Source: Streptomyces sp. Tu6071 (lineage in GTDB: Bacteria; Actinomycetota; Actinomycetes; Streptomycetales; Streptomycetaceae). From it: DNA of 64,000 nucleotides. Shown piece after piece: positions 1 through 7,926 of this stretch (position 1 is the stretch's first letter; the number at the start of each line of letters is the position of its first letter). The notes under the pieces were generated by a model. That model made no database searches and was not told the origin of the DNA. It worked only from the letters and a program-made list of their open reading frames with translations. The position numbers were made by a program, and so were the translations under genes. The stretch covers positions 2,751,445-2,815,444 of the forward strand of contig NZ_CM001165.1 of the NCBI RefSeq assembly GCF_000213055.1, read 5' to 3'.

Positions 1-1
1 C

Positions 2-343
2 GCCGGCCTGCGCGCCAACGACCCGACGCTCCTCGAAGCCGCGCGCGGCATCGGCATGTCGCCGCTCATGGTGCTCGGCAAGGTCGAACTGCCGCTCGCC
101 GTGCCGCTGATCCTCTCGGGCGTGCGCACCGCGCTCGTCCTCAACGTCGGCACCGCGACGCTCGCGACGTTCGGTGGCGGCGGCGGGCTCGGCGACATCA
201 TCACGGCGGGCATCACCAACCAGCGCATGTCGGTCCTCGTGATCGGCTCGATCCTCACGATCGTGCTCGCGCTCCTCGTCGACTGGCTCGCCTCGCTGGC
301 GGAACTGCTGCTGAGGCCGCGAGGACTGGAGGTCAGCTCGTGA
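2..343 (+). CDS. Osmoprotectant (glycine betaine/choline-type) ABC transporter permease, 3' part
   Basis: This is the C-terminal part of a membrane permease whose start lies left of the window. The frame is open from base 2. The first residues contain the cytoplasmic EAA loop that docks onto the ABC ATPase (E-A-A-R-G-I-G-M, then a P-L-A-V-P-L-I-L turn), followed by two hydrophobic segments. The next gene encodes a QAT-family (quaternary amine) substrate-binding lipoprotein, so the pair belongs to an OpuC/ProW-type osmoprotectant uptake system. The stop TGA overlaps the GTG start of that gene, so the two are translationally coupled. The exact substrate cannot be read from this fragment. Confidence 0.9.
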   Translation, partial: AGLRANDPTLLEAARGIGMSPLMVLGKVELPLAVPLILSGVRTALVLNVGTATLATFGGGGGLGDIITAGITNQRMSVLVIGSILTIVLALLVDWLASLAELLLRPRGLEVSS

Positions 344-1440
344 AAGCGGGACTTTTCCGTCGGGGTACGGGGCTTCGTGGGGGCGGTACGGGGCTCCGTA
401 CGGGAGGTACGGGTCTCCGGGCAAGCGGTACGGGGCGCCGCGCGGGGCTTCGTACGGGCGTGAAGTACCCCCGCACCGCTGTCGCCGCGCTCGCCGGGGT
501 GCTCGTGATCGGGGCGGCGGGGTGCGGGCTCACGAGCGGCAGCCCGCTCGTCGACAACGTCGAACCCGGGACGGTGGGCAGGGGCGAGCCGCTCAAGGGC
601 GCGAAGCTCACCGTGGCGTCGAAGGAGTTCACCGAACAGCTCGTGCTCGGCGCGATCATGGGCATCGCCTTCAAGGCGGCGGGCGCCGACGTCCTGGACC
701 GTACCGGCATCCAGGGCTCGATCGGCGCGCGCGAGGCCGTCAGGAGCGGCACGGCGGACGCGATGTACGAGTACACGGGGACGGGCTGGATCACCTACCT
801 CGGCCACACGAAACCGATCGTGGACCCGCACGAGCAGTGGGTGGCCGTGCGCGACGCGGACCGGCGGAACGGCATCACGTGGGGCACGCCCGGACCGCTC
901 AACAACACGTACGCGCTCGCGCTCAACCGGAAGAACGAGAAGAAGTACCGCACGAGGACGCTCTCCGACGTCGCCGCGCTGTCGAAGAAGAACCCGGGCG
1001 CCGTGACGCTGTGCGTCGAGGGCGAGTTCGCGGCCCGCGAGGACGGCCTCAACGGGCTCAAGAGGGCCTACGGGATGAACATCCCGAACTCGCGCATCAC
1101 CAAGATGGCGGGCGGCATCGTCTACACGCAGACCGCGAAGGGCGCGTGCGTCTTCGGCGAGGTCTTCACGACGGACGGGCGCATCAAGGCCCTGCACCTC
1201 GCGGTCATGAAGGACGACAAGCACTTCTTCCCGAACTACAACGTGGCGCCCGTCTTCCACACGAAGGCGCTCGAAGAGCACCCGCAGATGGAGCGGGTGC
1301 TGGCCCCGATCACGAAGAAGCTGACGAACGCGGTGGCGCGGGAGCTGAACGCGAAGGTGGACGTGGACGGCGAGGACCCGCACGACGTGGCGCGGGACTG
1401 GCTGGAGGAGGAGGGGTTCGTGAAGAAGGGAGGGGGGTGA
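340..1440 (+). CDS. Glycine betaine/osmoprotectant ABC transporter substrate-binding lipoprotein
   Basis: A 366-residue extracytoplasmic solute-binding protein of the OpuAC/OpuCC type, which delivers quaternary amines to the permease encoded upstream. A hydrophobic segment at residues 47-61 precedes Cys62 (G-A-A-G-C), a likely lipid anchor. The lipobox is weak because position -3 is Ala. The mature part has the family's K-E-F-T-E-Q-L-V-L-G start and a Y-E-Y-T-G-T-G ligand-pocket motif. The GTG at 340 overlaps the permease stop and has a GGAGG 9 bases upstream, so it is preferred. It adds about 40 Arg/Gly-rich residues encoded by a degenerate GTACGGG repeat (about 358-460). An in-frame GTG at 460 would give a normal-length signal peptide but has no good ribosome site. 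Confidence 0.9.
   Translation: MKAGLFRRGTGLRGGGTGLRTGGTGLRASGTGRRAGLRTGVKYPRTAVAALAGVLVIGAAGCGLTSGSPLVDNVEPGTVGRGEPLKGAKLTVASKEFTEQLVLGAIMGIAFKAAGADVLDRTGIQGSIGAREAVRSGTADAMYEYTGTGWITYLGHTKPIVDPHEQWVAVRDADRRNGITWGTPGPLNNTYALALNRKNEKKYRTRTLSDVAALSKKNPGAVTLCVEGEFAAREDGLNGLKRAYGMNIPNSRITKMAGGIVYTQTAKGACVFGEVFTTDGRIKALHLAVMKDDKHFFPNYNVAPVFHTKALEEHPQMERVLAPITKKLTNAVARELNAKVDVDGEDPHDVARDWLEEEGFVKKGGG
358..460 (+). repeat. Degenerate GTACGGG-rich repeat in the 5' end of the binding-protein gene
   Basis: Variants of a (G)GTACGGGG(C/T)T unit recur about five times. They encode a G-T-G-L-R pattern between the coupled start codon and the signal peptide, so the gene appears to have gained an N-terminal insertion while keeping its overlap with the permease gene. 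Confidence 0.6.
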
Positions 1441-1535
1441 GGGGAGCGGGAGGCTGAGGGGGAGGCCGCGAAGGAGAGCCTGCCGGTGGGGGCGAAGGGT
1501 GGTGCGCGGGGCGGGAGTTCACCCGCACGGATGAA

Positions 1536-1578
1536 TGCAAAGAGTTTTTGCAAAAGAGGCTTGCAAAGGTTCTTTGCA
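1536..1578. promoter_or_regulatory. Cluster of TTGCAAA/TTTGCA motifs, candidate autoregulatory operator
   Basis: Four copies of the TGCAAA core lie just upstream of the ArsR-type gene: TGCAAAG at 1536, TTTTGCAAAA near 1547-1556, TTGCAAAG at 1561 and CTTTGCA at 1572. The outer pair forms an inverted repeat and the second copy is palindromic. The AT-rich block ends 18 bases before the ATG at 1596, where an autoregulator would bind. That the neighbouring regulator is the binder is inferred from position. Confidence 0.55.
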
Positions 1579-1595
1579 CGTCCTACGGTAGTGCC

Positions 1596-2207
1596 ATGAC
1601 CGAGGACCTGACCCCCGCCGAAGAGACCATCGCCCGGACGACGCGCCAGCTCGACGCCCGCGGGCTGCGCGGTCTCGCCCACCCCCTGCGGCTGCGACTG
1701 CTCAACTCGCTGCGCCGCGGGGGCCCGGCCACCGCCTCGCAGCTCGGCAAGGAGCTGGGCGAGTCGAGCGGGGCGACGAGCTACCACCTGCGCCAGCTCG
1801 CGGAGCACGGCTTCGTCGAGGACGACCCGGAGCACGGCACGGGGCGCGAGCGCTGGTGGCGCGCGGTCCCGGACTCGATCAACTTCGACGCCCGCAAGGT
1901 CGACCAGGACGACCCCGAGATCCGGGGCGCCACGGACGTCTTCCTCCACGAACTCGCCTCCCTGCACTACCGCGAGACGGCCTCCTGGGTCGCCGACCGC
2001 GACCGCTGGCGCGATACGCGGTGGGAGGAGGCGGGGACCTTCAGCGACACGACCCTGTACCTCACGCCGGACGAGTTGAAGGAGCTGAGCGCCCGCCTGC
2101 TCGCCCTGGTCGCGGAGTACGACAAGCGGGAGGGGGCGGAGGAGGGACAGGGCGAGGTACGGGTCCACCTCCACGCCCTCCCGGTCCACCGGGCGGCCCG
2201 CGCCTGA
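1596..2207 (+). CDS. ArsR-type winged helix-turn-helix regulator
   Basis: A 203-residue transcription factor. Residues about 28-92 form an ArsR-like winged helix: helix 1 around A-H-P-L-R-L-R-L-L, the recognition region S-G-A-T-S-Y-H-L-R-Q-L, and a wing ending R-W-W-R-A. The C-terminal 110 residues contain no metal-site Cys motif, so this is probably not a metal sensor; the family includes many small-ligand or MFS-linked regulators. The ATG at 1596 is chosen over the ATG at 1548 because the latter lies inside the TTGCAAA operator cluster and would add non-conserved residues. No obvious ribosome site is seen and the transcript may be leaderless. Confidence 0.8.
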   Translation: MTEDLTPAEETIARTTRQLDARGLRGLAHPLRLRLLNSLRRGGPATASQLGKELGESSGATSYHLRQLAEHGFVEDDPEHGTGRERWWRAVPDSINFDARKVDQDDPEIRGATDVFLHELASLHYRETASWVADRDRWRDTRWEEAGTFSDTTLYLTPDELKELSARLLALVAEYDKREGAEEGQGEVRVHLHALPVHRAARA

Positions 2208-2386
2208 GACACCCGGCGCCCCTGGCTCCACGCCAACCCCTTGGCCGCACGCAGGCCGCGCGAGCTTTGCGCGAGGTGCACGGGCTCTGCGCGGGCGCGG
2301 CCGGGGTCGCGTACAGCCCCGCATTCGAACACACGTTCCCTTCGCGTGTCGCAGACGCGCGCACCCTGGAGAGGCAGACCACCGCC

Positions 2387-2668
2387 ATGTCGTACGAGAT
2401 CTACGGAAAGCACGTGCTCATGGGAGCCTTCGGCATCCTGGAGACCGACCACCAGATGCTGCACACCTACCGGGCCAGGGACCTGCGGGCCGAGGCCGCC
2501 GCCGACGCGCTGGCCCGGGAGCCGGGGTCGCGCGGGGAGCGGGTGCGGCGTGCGGAGCGAGCGCTGGACGCGGGGGAGATACGGGGGCTGCGGGCGCGCT
2601 TCGGCTGGTCGCTCGTCGGCCTCGGGCTGCGGCTCGCGGTGCCCGGTCGCACGGAGGTGCGCACCTGA
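2387..2668 (+). CDS. Small uncharacterised protein
   Basis: A 93-residue protein with no family recognised. The first 30 residues (M-S-Y-E-I-Y-G-K-H..., then an H-Q-M-L-H segment) look ordered. The middle is a charged Ala/Arg helix and the C-terminus has a hydrophobic stretch (S-L-V-G-L-G-L-R-L) that could be one amphipathic or weak membrane segment. A GGAGAGG lies 12 bases before the ATG. It lies 180 bases after the ArsR-type gene on the same strand, and it converges on the Lon-like protease gene. Confidence 0.55.
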   Translation: MSYEIYGKHVLMGAFGILETDHQMLHTYRARDLRAEAAADALAREPGSRGERVRRAERALDAGEIRGLRARFGWSLVGLGLRLAVPGRTEVRT

Positions 2669-2712
2669 GGAGCCTGCGGGGGTGGCTCAGACCGGCGGCA
2701 GGGGTCGCGCGG

Positions 2713-3504
2713 TCAGCAGGTCGGTACCTTGCCGCCGTCGCCGAGCGCCCGGAGCGCAGAGACCGCGCCCTTGAGCGTGGTGACGGGGACGAGGCGGAGC
2801 CCCTTGGGGAGTTCGGAGCGGGCGTCGGAGCACTCGTCCCTCGGAACGAGGAAGACGGTCGCGCCGTCGCGGCGGGCGGCCTTCGTCTTGAGGGCGACAC
2901 CGCCGACGGCGCCGACCTCGCCGCTGTCGGTGATGGTGCCCGTACCGGCGATGGTGCGGCCCCCGGTGAGGTCGCCGCCCTTGCCGTCGCCGTCGAGCTT
3001 GTCGACGATGCCGAGCGAGAAGAGGAGCCCGGCGCTCGGGCCGCCGACATCGGCGAGGCGCAACATGACCTCGACGTCCTTGTCGGTGCGGCCGAGGTAG
3101 GAGAGGGCGGCGTTGGTGGCGTGGTCCTGGGAGGAGCGCATGTCGGCGAGGTTGTGCCGCTCGATCTCCTTGACGTCGCCGCCGGGGTAGACCGAGTCGC
3201 GCGGCATGACAGCGCGGTCGGTGCGGAAGTAGCCGTCGACCACGTCCCCGAGCTTGACGGTCGCGTCGGGCGCGGTGGCGAGGATGGTCGTCATCCTGAG
3301 CTGCCCGCTGGTACGGCGTTCGGGGGCGCCGCTGATCGTGATGACCTTCTGCCCCTTGTCCGAACCGAGCACGTTCGCCGTGGTGCCGGGCTGGGCGACG
3401 GTGAACGGCAGCGGCGCGAGCGCGGCGACGAGGAGCAGCGCGAGCACCGGCAGGACGCACAGGAGGAGGACGCGGGGGCGCCTGAGACGGAAGGACACGC
3501 CCAC
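2713..3504 (-). CDS. Membrane-anchored Lon-like (S16) serine protease, YlbL type without an evident PDZ domain
   Basis: A 263-residue protein with one N-terminal membrane segment (residues 11-32) and an extracytoplasmic S16 protease domain over roughly residues 125-245. The catalytic serine is visible as Ser157 in G-G-P-S-A-G-L. The lysine of the Ser-Lys dyad is Lys206 or Lys208 in V-A-L-K-T-K-A-A. YlbL relatives usually carry a PDZ domain between anchor and protease and are about 340 residues long; here that stretch is only about 70 residues and no PDZ is evident. The GTG start at 3504 is preceded by a TAGATT-like -10 a few bases away, suggesting a leaderless transcript. The substrate is unknown. 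Confidence 0.8.
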   Translation of the reverse strand: MGVSFRLRRPRVLLLCVLPVLALLLVAALAPLPFTVAQPGTTANVLGSDKGQKVITISGAPERRTSGQLRMTTILATAPDATVKLGDVVDGYFRTDRAVMPRDSVYPGGDVKEIERHNLADMRSSQDHATNAALSYLGRTDKDVEVMLRLADVGGPSAGLLFSLGIVDKLDGDGKGGDLTGGRTIAGTGTITDSGEVGAVGGVALKTKAARRDGATVFLVPRDECSDARSELPKGLRLVPVTTLKGAVSALRALGDGGKVPTC

Positions 3505-4010
3505 AATCTAACGCGAGCCACTCGGCCCCCGGCCTCCCCACCCGCGCCACGGCGCGGGGCACCCGGCGGGATGGCGGATCGGGGGACCGCGGGCGGGGGC
3601 CTTGGGGGCAGCCGGGCGGGAGTGTTGGGCGCGGTGGTGGAGTGGTGGGGTGGCAGGGAGCGGCGGCGTGGGGCACGGGGTCGGGGTGGCCCCGGGGGAC
3701 GGATCGCGGAAACGGGGGCGGGGTGCCGGGGGGGGCGACGGGCCTCCGCGTGTCCCCCGCAGGGGCCGGTCTCTTCGCGCCGTGGGGGTGTCCGGCATCG
3801 GGCCCGCCGCGCACCCGCACGGGTCAGCGCGGGGCGTGTCCGGCACCCCGGACCGCTGGGCCACGGAGCCTGTCCCTCGTCTGCGCGCCGGGCCCGCGCG
3901 CCCGTCCGCGCACCTCAGCGCGCGTTGTCGCACGTCCTTCAGCCCAACCCGCGCCTGCCCCTCAGCGCAAGGCACCTCCCCCCCCCCCGCAACTCAGAGC
4001 AGCTCCCCCC
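3505..4010. other. Intergenic region without a convincing gene
   Basis: About 500 bases between the protease gene start and the IclR gene stop. The longer open frames here are Arg/Pro/Gly-rich with no recognisable domain. A poly-C run lies near 3980-3990. The 12-base CTCAGCGCAAGG occurs at 3962 and again at 4012 over the IclR stop codon, a small local duplication of the gene's 3' end. Confidence 0.5.
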
Positions 4011-4655
4011 TCAGCGCAAGGCGTCCGCCACCTCGCGGGCCGCGTCGACGACGCGTTGGGCGACGCGTTCGGGAACCGAGTCGGGGAGCATCACGACGCC
4101 CACGCTGCCTTCGAGGCCCGTGACGCCGAGGAGGGGGGCCGCGGCTCCGCAGGCGCCCGCGTCGAGTTCGTCGCGGGTGAGGGTGCAGGTCGGGATGGTG
4201 CGTCCGGCGGGGGTGCGGGAGGCGAGGATGGCCCGTCCGGCGGCGCCCTGGTCGAGGGCGTGGCGGAAGCCGGTGCGGTAGGCGACGTGGAAGTCGGTCC
4301 AGGTGGGCTCGACGACGGCGACGGCGAGCGCGTCGCTGCCGTCGACGAGGGTGAGGTGCGCGGTCGCGCCGATGTCCTCGGCGAGCGAGCGCAGCGCCGG
4401 CAGCGCGGCCTCCCGCACGAGCGGGTGCACCTGCCGGCCGAGGCCGAGCACACCGAGCCCGATGCGCGCGCGGCCCCCGAGGTCGCGCCGGATCAGCGCG
4501 TGCAGTTCCAGCGTGGCCAGGAGGCGGTAGACGACGGTGCGGTTGACCCCGAGCCGGGCCGAGAGTTCGGTGACGGTGAGACCGTGGTCGGTCTCGGCGA
4601 GCAGTTTGAGGACCTTGAGTCCACGGTCGAGCGTCTGAGAGGTCTCCGCGGTCAC
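4011..4655 (-). CDS. IclR-family transcriptional regulator
   Basis: A 214-residue regulator. Residues about 5-60 are the IclR winged helix (Q-T-L-D-R-G-L-K-V-L-K-L-L, then T-V-T-E-L-S-A-R-L-G-V-N-R-T-V-V-Y-R-L-L). The remainder is the GAF-like effector domain, with the family's A-H-L-T-L-V-D-G, an A-Y-R-T-G-F-R-H-A stretch and a G-A-A-G-R-A-I-L motif. It is somewhat shorter than the usual 250 residues. GTG at 4655 is chosen because AAGGAG lies 8 bases upstream; longer reads upstream are low-complexity. No target gene is obvious next to it. Confidence 0.85.
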   Translation of the reverse strand: MTAETSQTLDRGLKVLKLLAETDHGLTVTELSARLGVNRTVVYRLLATLELHALIRRDLGGRARIGLGVLGLGRQVHPLVREAALPALRSLAEDIGATAHLTLVDGSDALAVAVVEPTWTDFHVAYRTGFRHALDQGAAGRAILASRTPAGRTIPTCTLTRDELDAGACGAAAPLLGVTGLEGSVGVVMLPDSVPERVAQRVVDAAREVADALR

Positions 4656-5194
4656 GACGCCCACTCCTTCGATGAGGTGCGGCGGGGCCCGACCGTACGG
4701 GCGCGGGGCCACCGGTCCCGTCCGGCGCACGGCACCTCGTACCCGGTCCGCCTGCGAGTCGCACCGGCTGCGCTCCGGGGCGACGCTGCCACGGGGCGTG
4801 TGCGTTGCCCGGACAGTAGCGAGCGGTCCCCGCTCAGCGGAAGGCGTTGTCCAGTATCCGGGCGGTAACGGAGCCGAACCGTCCGTATTACCCCTTGAGG
4901 AACTCAGCATGTACACGGAAAGCACACAGGAGGAAGCGGAGCGGCGCGCCGAACACGGAGCGGGCGCGGCGTCCTTGCCCCACCCGCCCACCGCCGCGCG
5001 CTCCGCGACCGCCCGCCCCACCGATACCCGCTGGGTCGCCGCCGAGGCCCGCTCCGCCACCGCCCGCCCCATCGCGTCGCCGCCAGCGCCCGCATCGCCG
5101 CGGCCCGCTCCGCCACCGTCCGCCCCAGCGAGGTCCGCTGCGTCGCCTCGCGCTGCGCCGCCCGCTTCCGCGCCGCTGCCCCGCCGTCGCTTGG
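4656..5194. other. Intergenic region with a degenerate repeat and possible gene remnant
   Basis: About 540 bases with no intact gene I can defend. A motif beginning CGCTCCGC(C/G)ACCG(C/T)CC recurs at 4999, 5050 and 5106. On the plus strand the first two copies are 51 bases apart and read R-S-A-T-A-R-P followed by ten related residues. The third is 56 bases on, out of frame, but gives R-S-A-T-V-R-P in another frame. This looks like a short repetitive coding sequence broken by a frameshift. A possible start is ATG 4909. Confidence 0.4.
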
Positions 5195-6985
5195 TCACTT
5201 CATCCGCGTGGCCCACTCGCGCACCTTGTCGATGCGCTGCCGGATCTGCCCCGCCGTCGCCTCCGCGCTCGGCGGTCCACCGCACACGCGGCGCAGTTCG
5301 GTGTGGATCACGCCGTGGGGTTTGCCGCTCTGGTGGGTGTAGGCGCTGACGAGGGTGTTGAGCTGCTTGCGCAGTTCGAGGAGTTCCTTGTGCGAGACGA
5401 CGGGCCGCCGCTCGGCGGGGAGTTCGAGCAGATCGGCGTCCTCGGCCGGCTTCTTGCGGCTCGTCGCGATCTGCTTGGCCTGCCGCTTCTGGAGCAGCAT
5501 CTGCACCTGGTCCGGTTCGAGGAGGCCCGGGATGCCGAGGTAGTCCTGCTCCTCCTCGCTCCCAGGATGCGCCTGCATGCCGAACTCGGCGCCGTCGAAG
5601 AGGACGCGGTCGAAGACGGCCTCGGACTCCAGCGCCTCGAAGGAGAACTGCTCCTGCTCGCCGGTGTCCTCGTCCTGCTCCTTGTTCGCCTCGTCCATCT
5701 CCTTCTCGGACTCGGCGTACGGGTCCTCCTCGCCGTTCTTCTTCGGCTTGTCGAGGACGTGATCCCGCTCCAGCTCAAGGGCGTTGGCGTGGCCGAGCAG
5801 GTCGGGGACGGTCGGGAGGAAGACGGAGGCGGTCTCGCCGCGCCTGCGCGAGCGCACGAAACGGCCGACGGCCTGGGCGAAGAAGAGGGGCGTGGAAATG
5901 GTGGTGGCGTAGACGCCGACGGCGAGGCGCGGCACGTCGACGCCTTCGGAGACCATGCGGACCGCGACCATCCAGCGGTCCTCGTTGTGCGAGAAGGTGT
6001 CGATGTTCTCGGAGGCGCCGGAGTCGTCGGAGAGGACGAGGGTCGCCTTCGTGCCGGTGATCTCGCGGATGAGCTTGGCGTAGGCGCGGGCCTGCTCCTG
6101 GTCGGAGGCGATGACGAGGCCGCCGGCGTCGGGGATGCCCTTGCGGACCTCGCTGAGGCGCTGGTCGGCGGCGCGCAGCACGTTCGGCATCCACTCGCCG
6201 CGCGGGTCGAGCGCGGTGCGCCACGCCTGCGAGATGGCGTCCTTGGTCATCGGTTCGCCGAGCCGTGCGGCGATCTCGTCGCCCGCCTTCGTGCGCCAGC
6301 GCATGTTGCCGCTGTACGAGAGGAAGATGACCGGGCGCACGACGCCGTCGGCGAGGGCGTTGCCGTAGCCGTAGGTGTAGTCGGCGGCGGAGCGGCGGAT
6401 GCCGTCGTTGCCCTCGGCGTAGGTGACGAAGGGGATGGGGTTGGTGTCGGAGCGGAAGGGGGTGCCGGTGAGGGCGAGGCGGCGGGTCGCGGGTTCGAAG
6501 GCTTCGAGGCACGCCTCGCCCCAGGACTTGGAGTCGCCCGCGTGGTGGATCTCGTCGAGGATGACGAGGGTCTTGCGCTGCTCGACGCGGTTGCGGTGCA
6601 GCATGGGGCGCACACCGACGCCCGCGTAGGTGACGGCGACGCCCACGTACTCCTTGGAGACGGGCCCGGCGCTGTAGTCGGGGTCGAGCTTGATCCCTAT
6701 GCGCGCGGCGGCCTCCGCCCACTGCTTCTTGAGGTGCTCGGTCGGGGCGACGACGGTGATCTGCTGCACGACGTGGTGGTGCAGCAGCCAGGAGGCGAGC
6801 GTGAGCGCGAAGGTCGTCTTCCCGGCGCCGGGGGTGGCGACGGCGAGGAAGTCGCGGGGCTGTTCCTGTACGTACCGCTCCATCGCGCCCTCCTGCCAGG
6901 CGCGCAGCTTCCCCGCCGTACCCCAGGGGGCCCGGCCGGGGAAGGCGGGAGAGAGGTGTGAGGAGGAGGTGGGGGTGGTAGTCAC
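5195..6985 (-). CDS. DEAD/DEAH-box helicase (SSL2/ComF-like superfamily 2)
   Basis: A 596-residue SF2 helicase-like ATPase. Motif I is A-T-P-G-A-G-K-T-T at residues 50-58, motif II is D-E-I-H at 144-147, motif III is T-G-T at 173-175, and motif VI is Q-A-V-G-R-F-V-R-S-R-R in the second RecA-like lobe. A very acidic linker (about residues 415-450) and a basic C-terminal tail follow the core. GTG at 6985 has GGAGA close upstream. It resembles the stand-alone COG1061 helicases common in actinobacteria. No nuclease or methylase neighbour suggests a defence role, so a DNA repair or RNA/DNA remodelling role is only inferred. Confidence 0.85.
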   Translation of the reverse strand: MTTTPTSSSHLSPAFPGRAPWGTAGKLRAWQEGAMERYVQEQPRDFLAVATPGAGKTTFALTLASWLLHHHVVQQITVVAPTEHLKKQWAEAAARIGIKLDPDYSAGPVSKEYVGVAVTYAGVGVRPMLHRNRVEQRKTLVILDEIHHAGDSKSWGEACLEAFEPATRRLALTGTPFRSDTNPIPFVTYAEGNDGIRRSAADYTYGYGNALADGVVRPVIFLSYSGNMRWRTKAGDEIAARLGEPMTKDAISQAWRTALDPRGEWMPNVLRAADQRLSEVRKGIPDAGGLVIASDQEQARAYAKLIREITGTKATLVLSDDSGASENIDTFSHNEDRWMVAVRMVSEGVDVPRLAVGVYATTISTPLFFAQAVGRFVRSRRRGETASVFLPTVPDLLGHANALELERDHVLDKPKKNGEEDPYAESEKEMDEANKEQDEDTGEQEQFSFEALESEAVFDRVLFDGAEFGMQAHPGSEEEQDYLGIPGLLEPDQVQMLLQKRQAKQIATSRKKPAEDADLLELPAERRPVVSHKELLELRKQLNTLVSAYTHQSGKPHGVIHTELRRVCGGPPSAEATAGQIRQRIDKVREWATRMK

Positions 6986-7127
6986 GTTCTCCGCTGAATC
7001 AGGCTCGGCTGCGTGGACGAGCAGCCACCCTATCCCCGCCCCCGGGACGGGCGCGGCGCCCGGCGCGGAGGGAGGGCACGGGTGCGACGGGCGTCACACC
7101 GAGGGTGGCACGGACCGTGGGCGGGTG

Positions 7128-7595
7128 TCACGAGCGCGGGGTCGGGGCGAGGCCGAGGGGCGGCGGAGGGCGTGCCCGTACCTGCCGCGCCGCGTCCCGC
7201 TCCCCGGCGGGCTCCCGCCGCCCCGCCAGCTCCCGCAGCACGTCGGCGATCTCCCCCACGTCCCGCGTCTCCCCCGCCGCGACGGACACGACGAGGCGTT
7301 CGGCGGTGTCCGTGTCGGTGCGGAGGGAGACGCCGTGGAGGCGGAGGAGGACGGCCGTCGCGATCCAGGCGGTGCGCTTGTTGCCGTCGACGAGGGGGTG
7401 GTTGATCGCGAGGGACTGGAGGAGGGCGGCGGCCTTCGTGAAAAGGCCGGGGTACGCCTCGGTGCCGAGCATGCGCCCGTAGGGGCGGTGGAGCGCGGAG
7501 TCGAGGAGCGCCGCGTCCCGTACGAGGACCGGCTGGTCATCGACCGCGACGGTCGCGACGGCGAGCGCGTCGGCGGGCGAGAGCCGCGCGCTCAT
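7128..7595 (-). CDS. doc: Doc-type (Fic fold) toxin
   Basis: A 155-residue Fic/Doc protein. The active-site loop H-P-L-V-D-G-N-K-R-T-A begins at His66 and matches the Doc variant of the Fic motif. Known Doc enzymes phosphorylate EF-Tu and arrest translation. The first about 120 residues match the family's length; the last 30 are Arg/Pro-rich. Its ATG overlaps the TGA of the small upstream gene, the usual antitoxin-then-toxin order with coupled translation. Confidence 0.85.
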   Translation of the reverse strand: MSARLSPADALAVATVAVDDQPVLVRDAALLDSALHRPYGRMLGTEAYPGLFTKAAALLQSLAINHPLVDGNKRTAWIATAVLLRLHGVSLRTDTDTAERLVVSVAAGETRDVGEIADVLRELAGRREPAGERDAARQVRARPPPPLGLAPTPRS

Positions 7596-7720
7596 CGCAG
7601 CCGGTCGATCAACTCGGCCCAGCGCGCTGCCTCTTCGCGGGCGAGGCGGAGGACGGTCGCGCGGTCGGCGGCGGTGTACTCGTCGTCGGTCGCGGTGCGG
7701 TCCTCGGGGCGCTCGGTCAT
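7592..7720 (-). CDS. Short antitoxin-like protein paired with Doc
   Basis: A 42-residue acidic N-terminus plus a single C-terminal helix (A-T-V-L-R-L-A-R-E-E-A-A-R-W-A-E-L-I). It sits directly upstream of doc with a 4-base ATGA overlap, the position of Phd-type antitoxins. Phd is about 73 residues with an N-terminal DNA-binding domain. That domain is absent here, so this protein probably only plugs the toxin's active site. The longer read upstream to 7876 is Arg-rich and comes from a direct repeat, so ATG 7720 is preferred. Confidence 0.65.
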   Translation of the reverse strand: MTERPEDRTATDDEYTAADRATVLRLAREEAARWAELIDRLR

Positions 7721-7773
7721 GGCGGCAGCGTACGAGCGGGCACGGGGGCTGAGCACCGGGTTTTCAGTGGCCC

Positions 7774-7834
7774 GCGACCTCGCGCGACGGATTCGCGGTC
7801 TCGCGCGACGGGTTCGCGACCTCGCGCGAGGGGT
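7774..7834. repeat. Three tandem copies of an about 21-bp CTCGCGCGACGG-TTCGCG unit
   Basis: Direct repeats of CTCGCGCGACGG(A/G)TTCGCG, the third diverged, in the divergent promoter region between the Doc operon and the hemC paralogue. The unit contains the palindrome TCGCGCGA. The position fits an operator for the toxin-antitoxin promoter, but the antitoxin has no visible DNA-binding domain, so another factor would be needed. Confidence 0.55.
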
Positions 7835-7926
7835 GCGCTTGGCGACAGTGCGTTGGCATGGGGCGCCGCCGCGCATACCTAGACTCGGACGGCCCGAGGA
7901 GCGGACCGGTGAGGGAGTCGAGCGGC

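Noticed and set aside
522..1457. Long Arg-rich open frame overlapping the binding-protein gene
   Set aside because: It is a high-GC shadow frame of the binding-protein gene, with no domain and extreme Arg/Gly content.
5195..6985. Helicase as part of a defence system
   Set aside because: No nuclease, methylase, Argonaute or other defence partner is adjacent. The nearby Doc pair is a separate operon.
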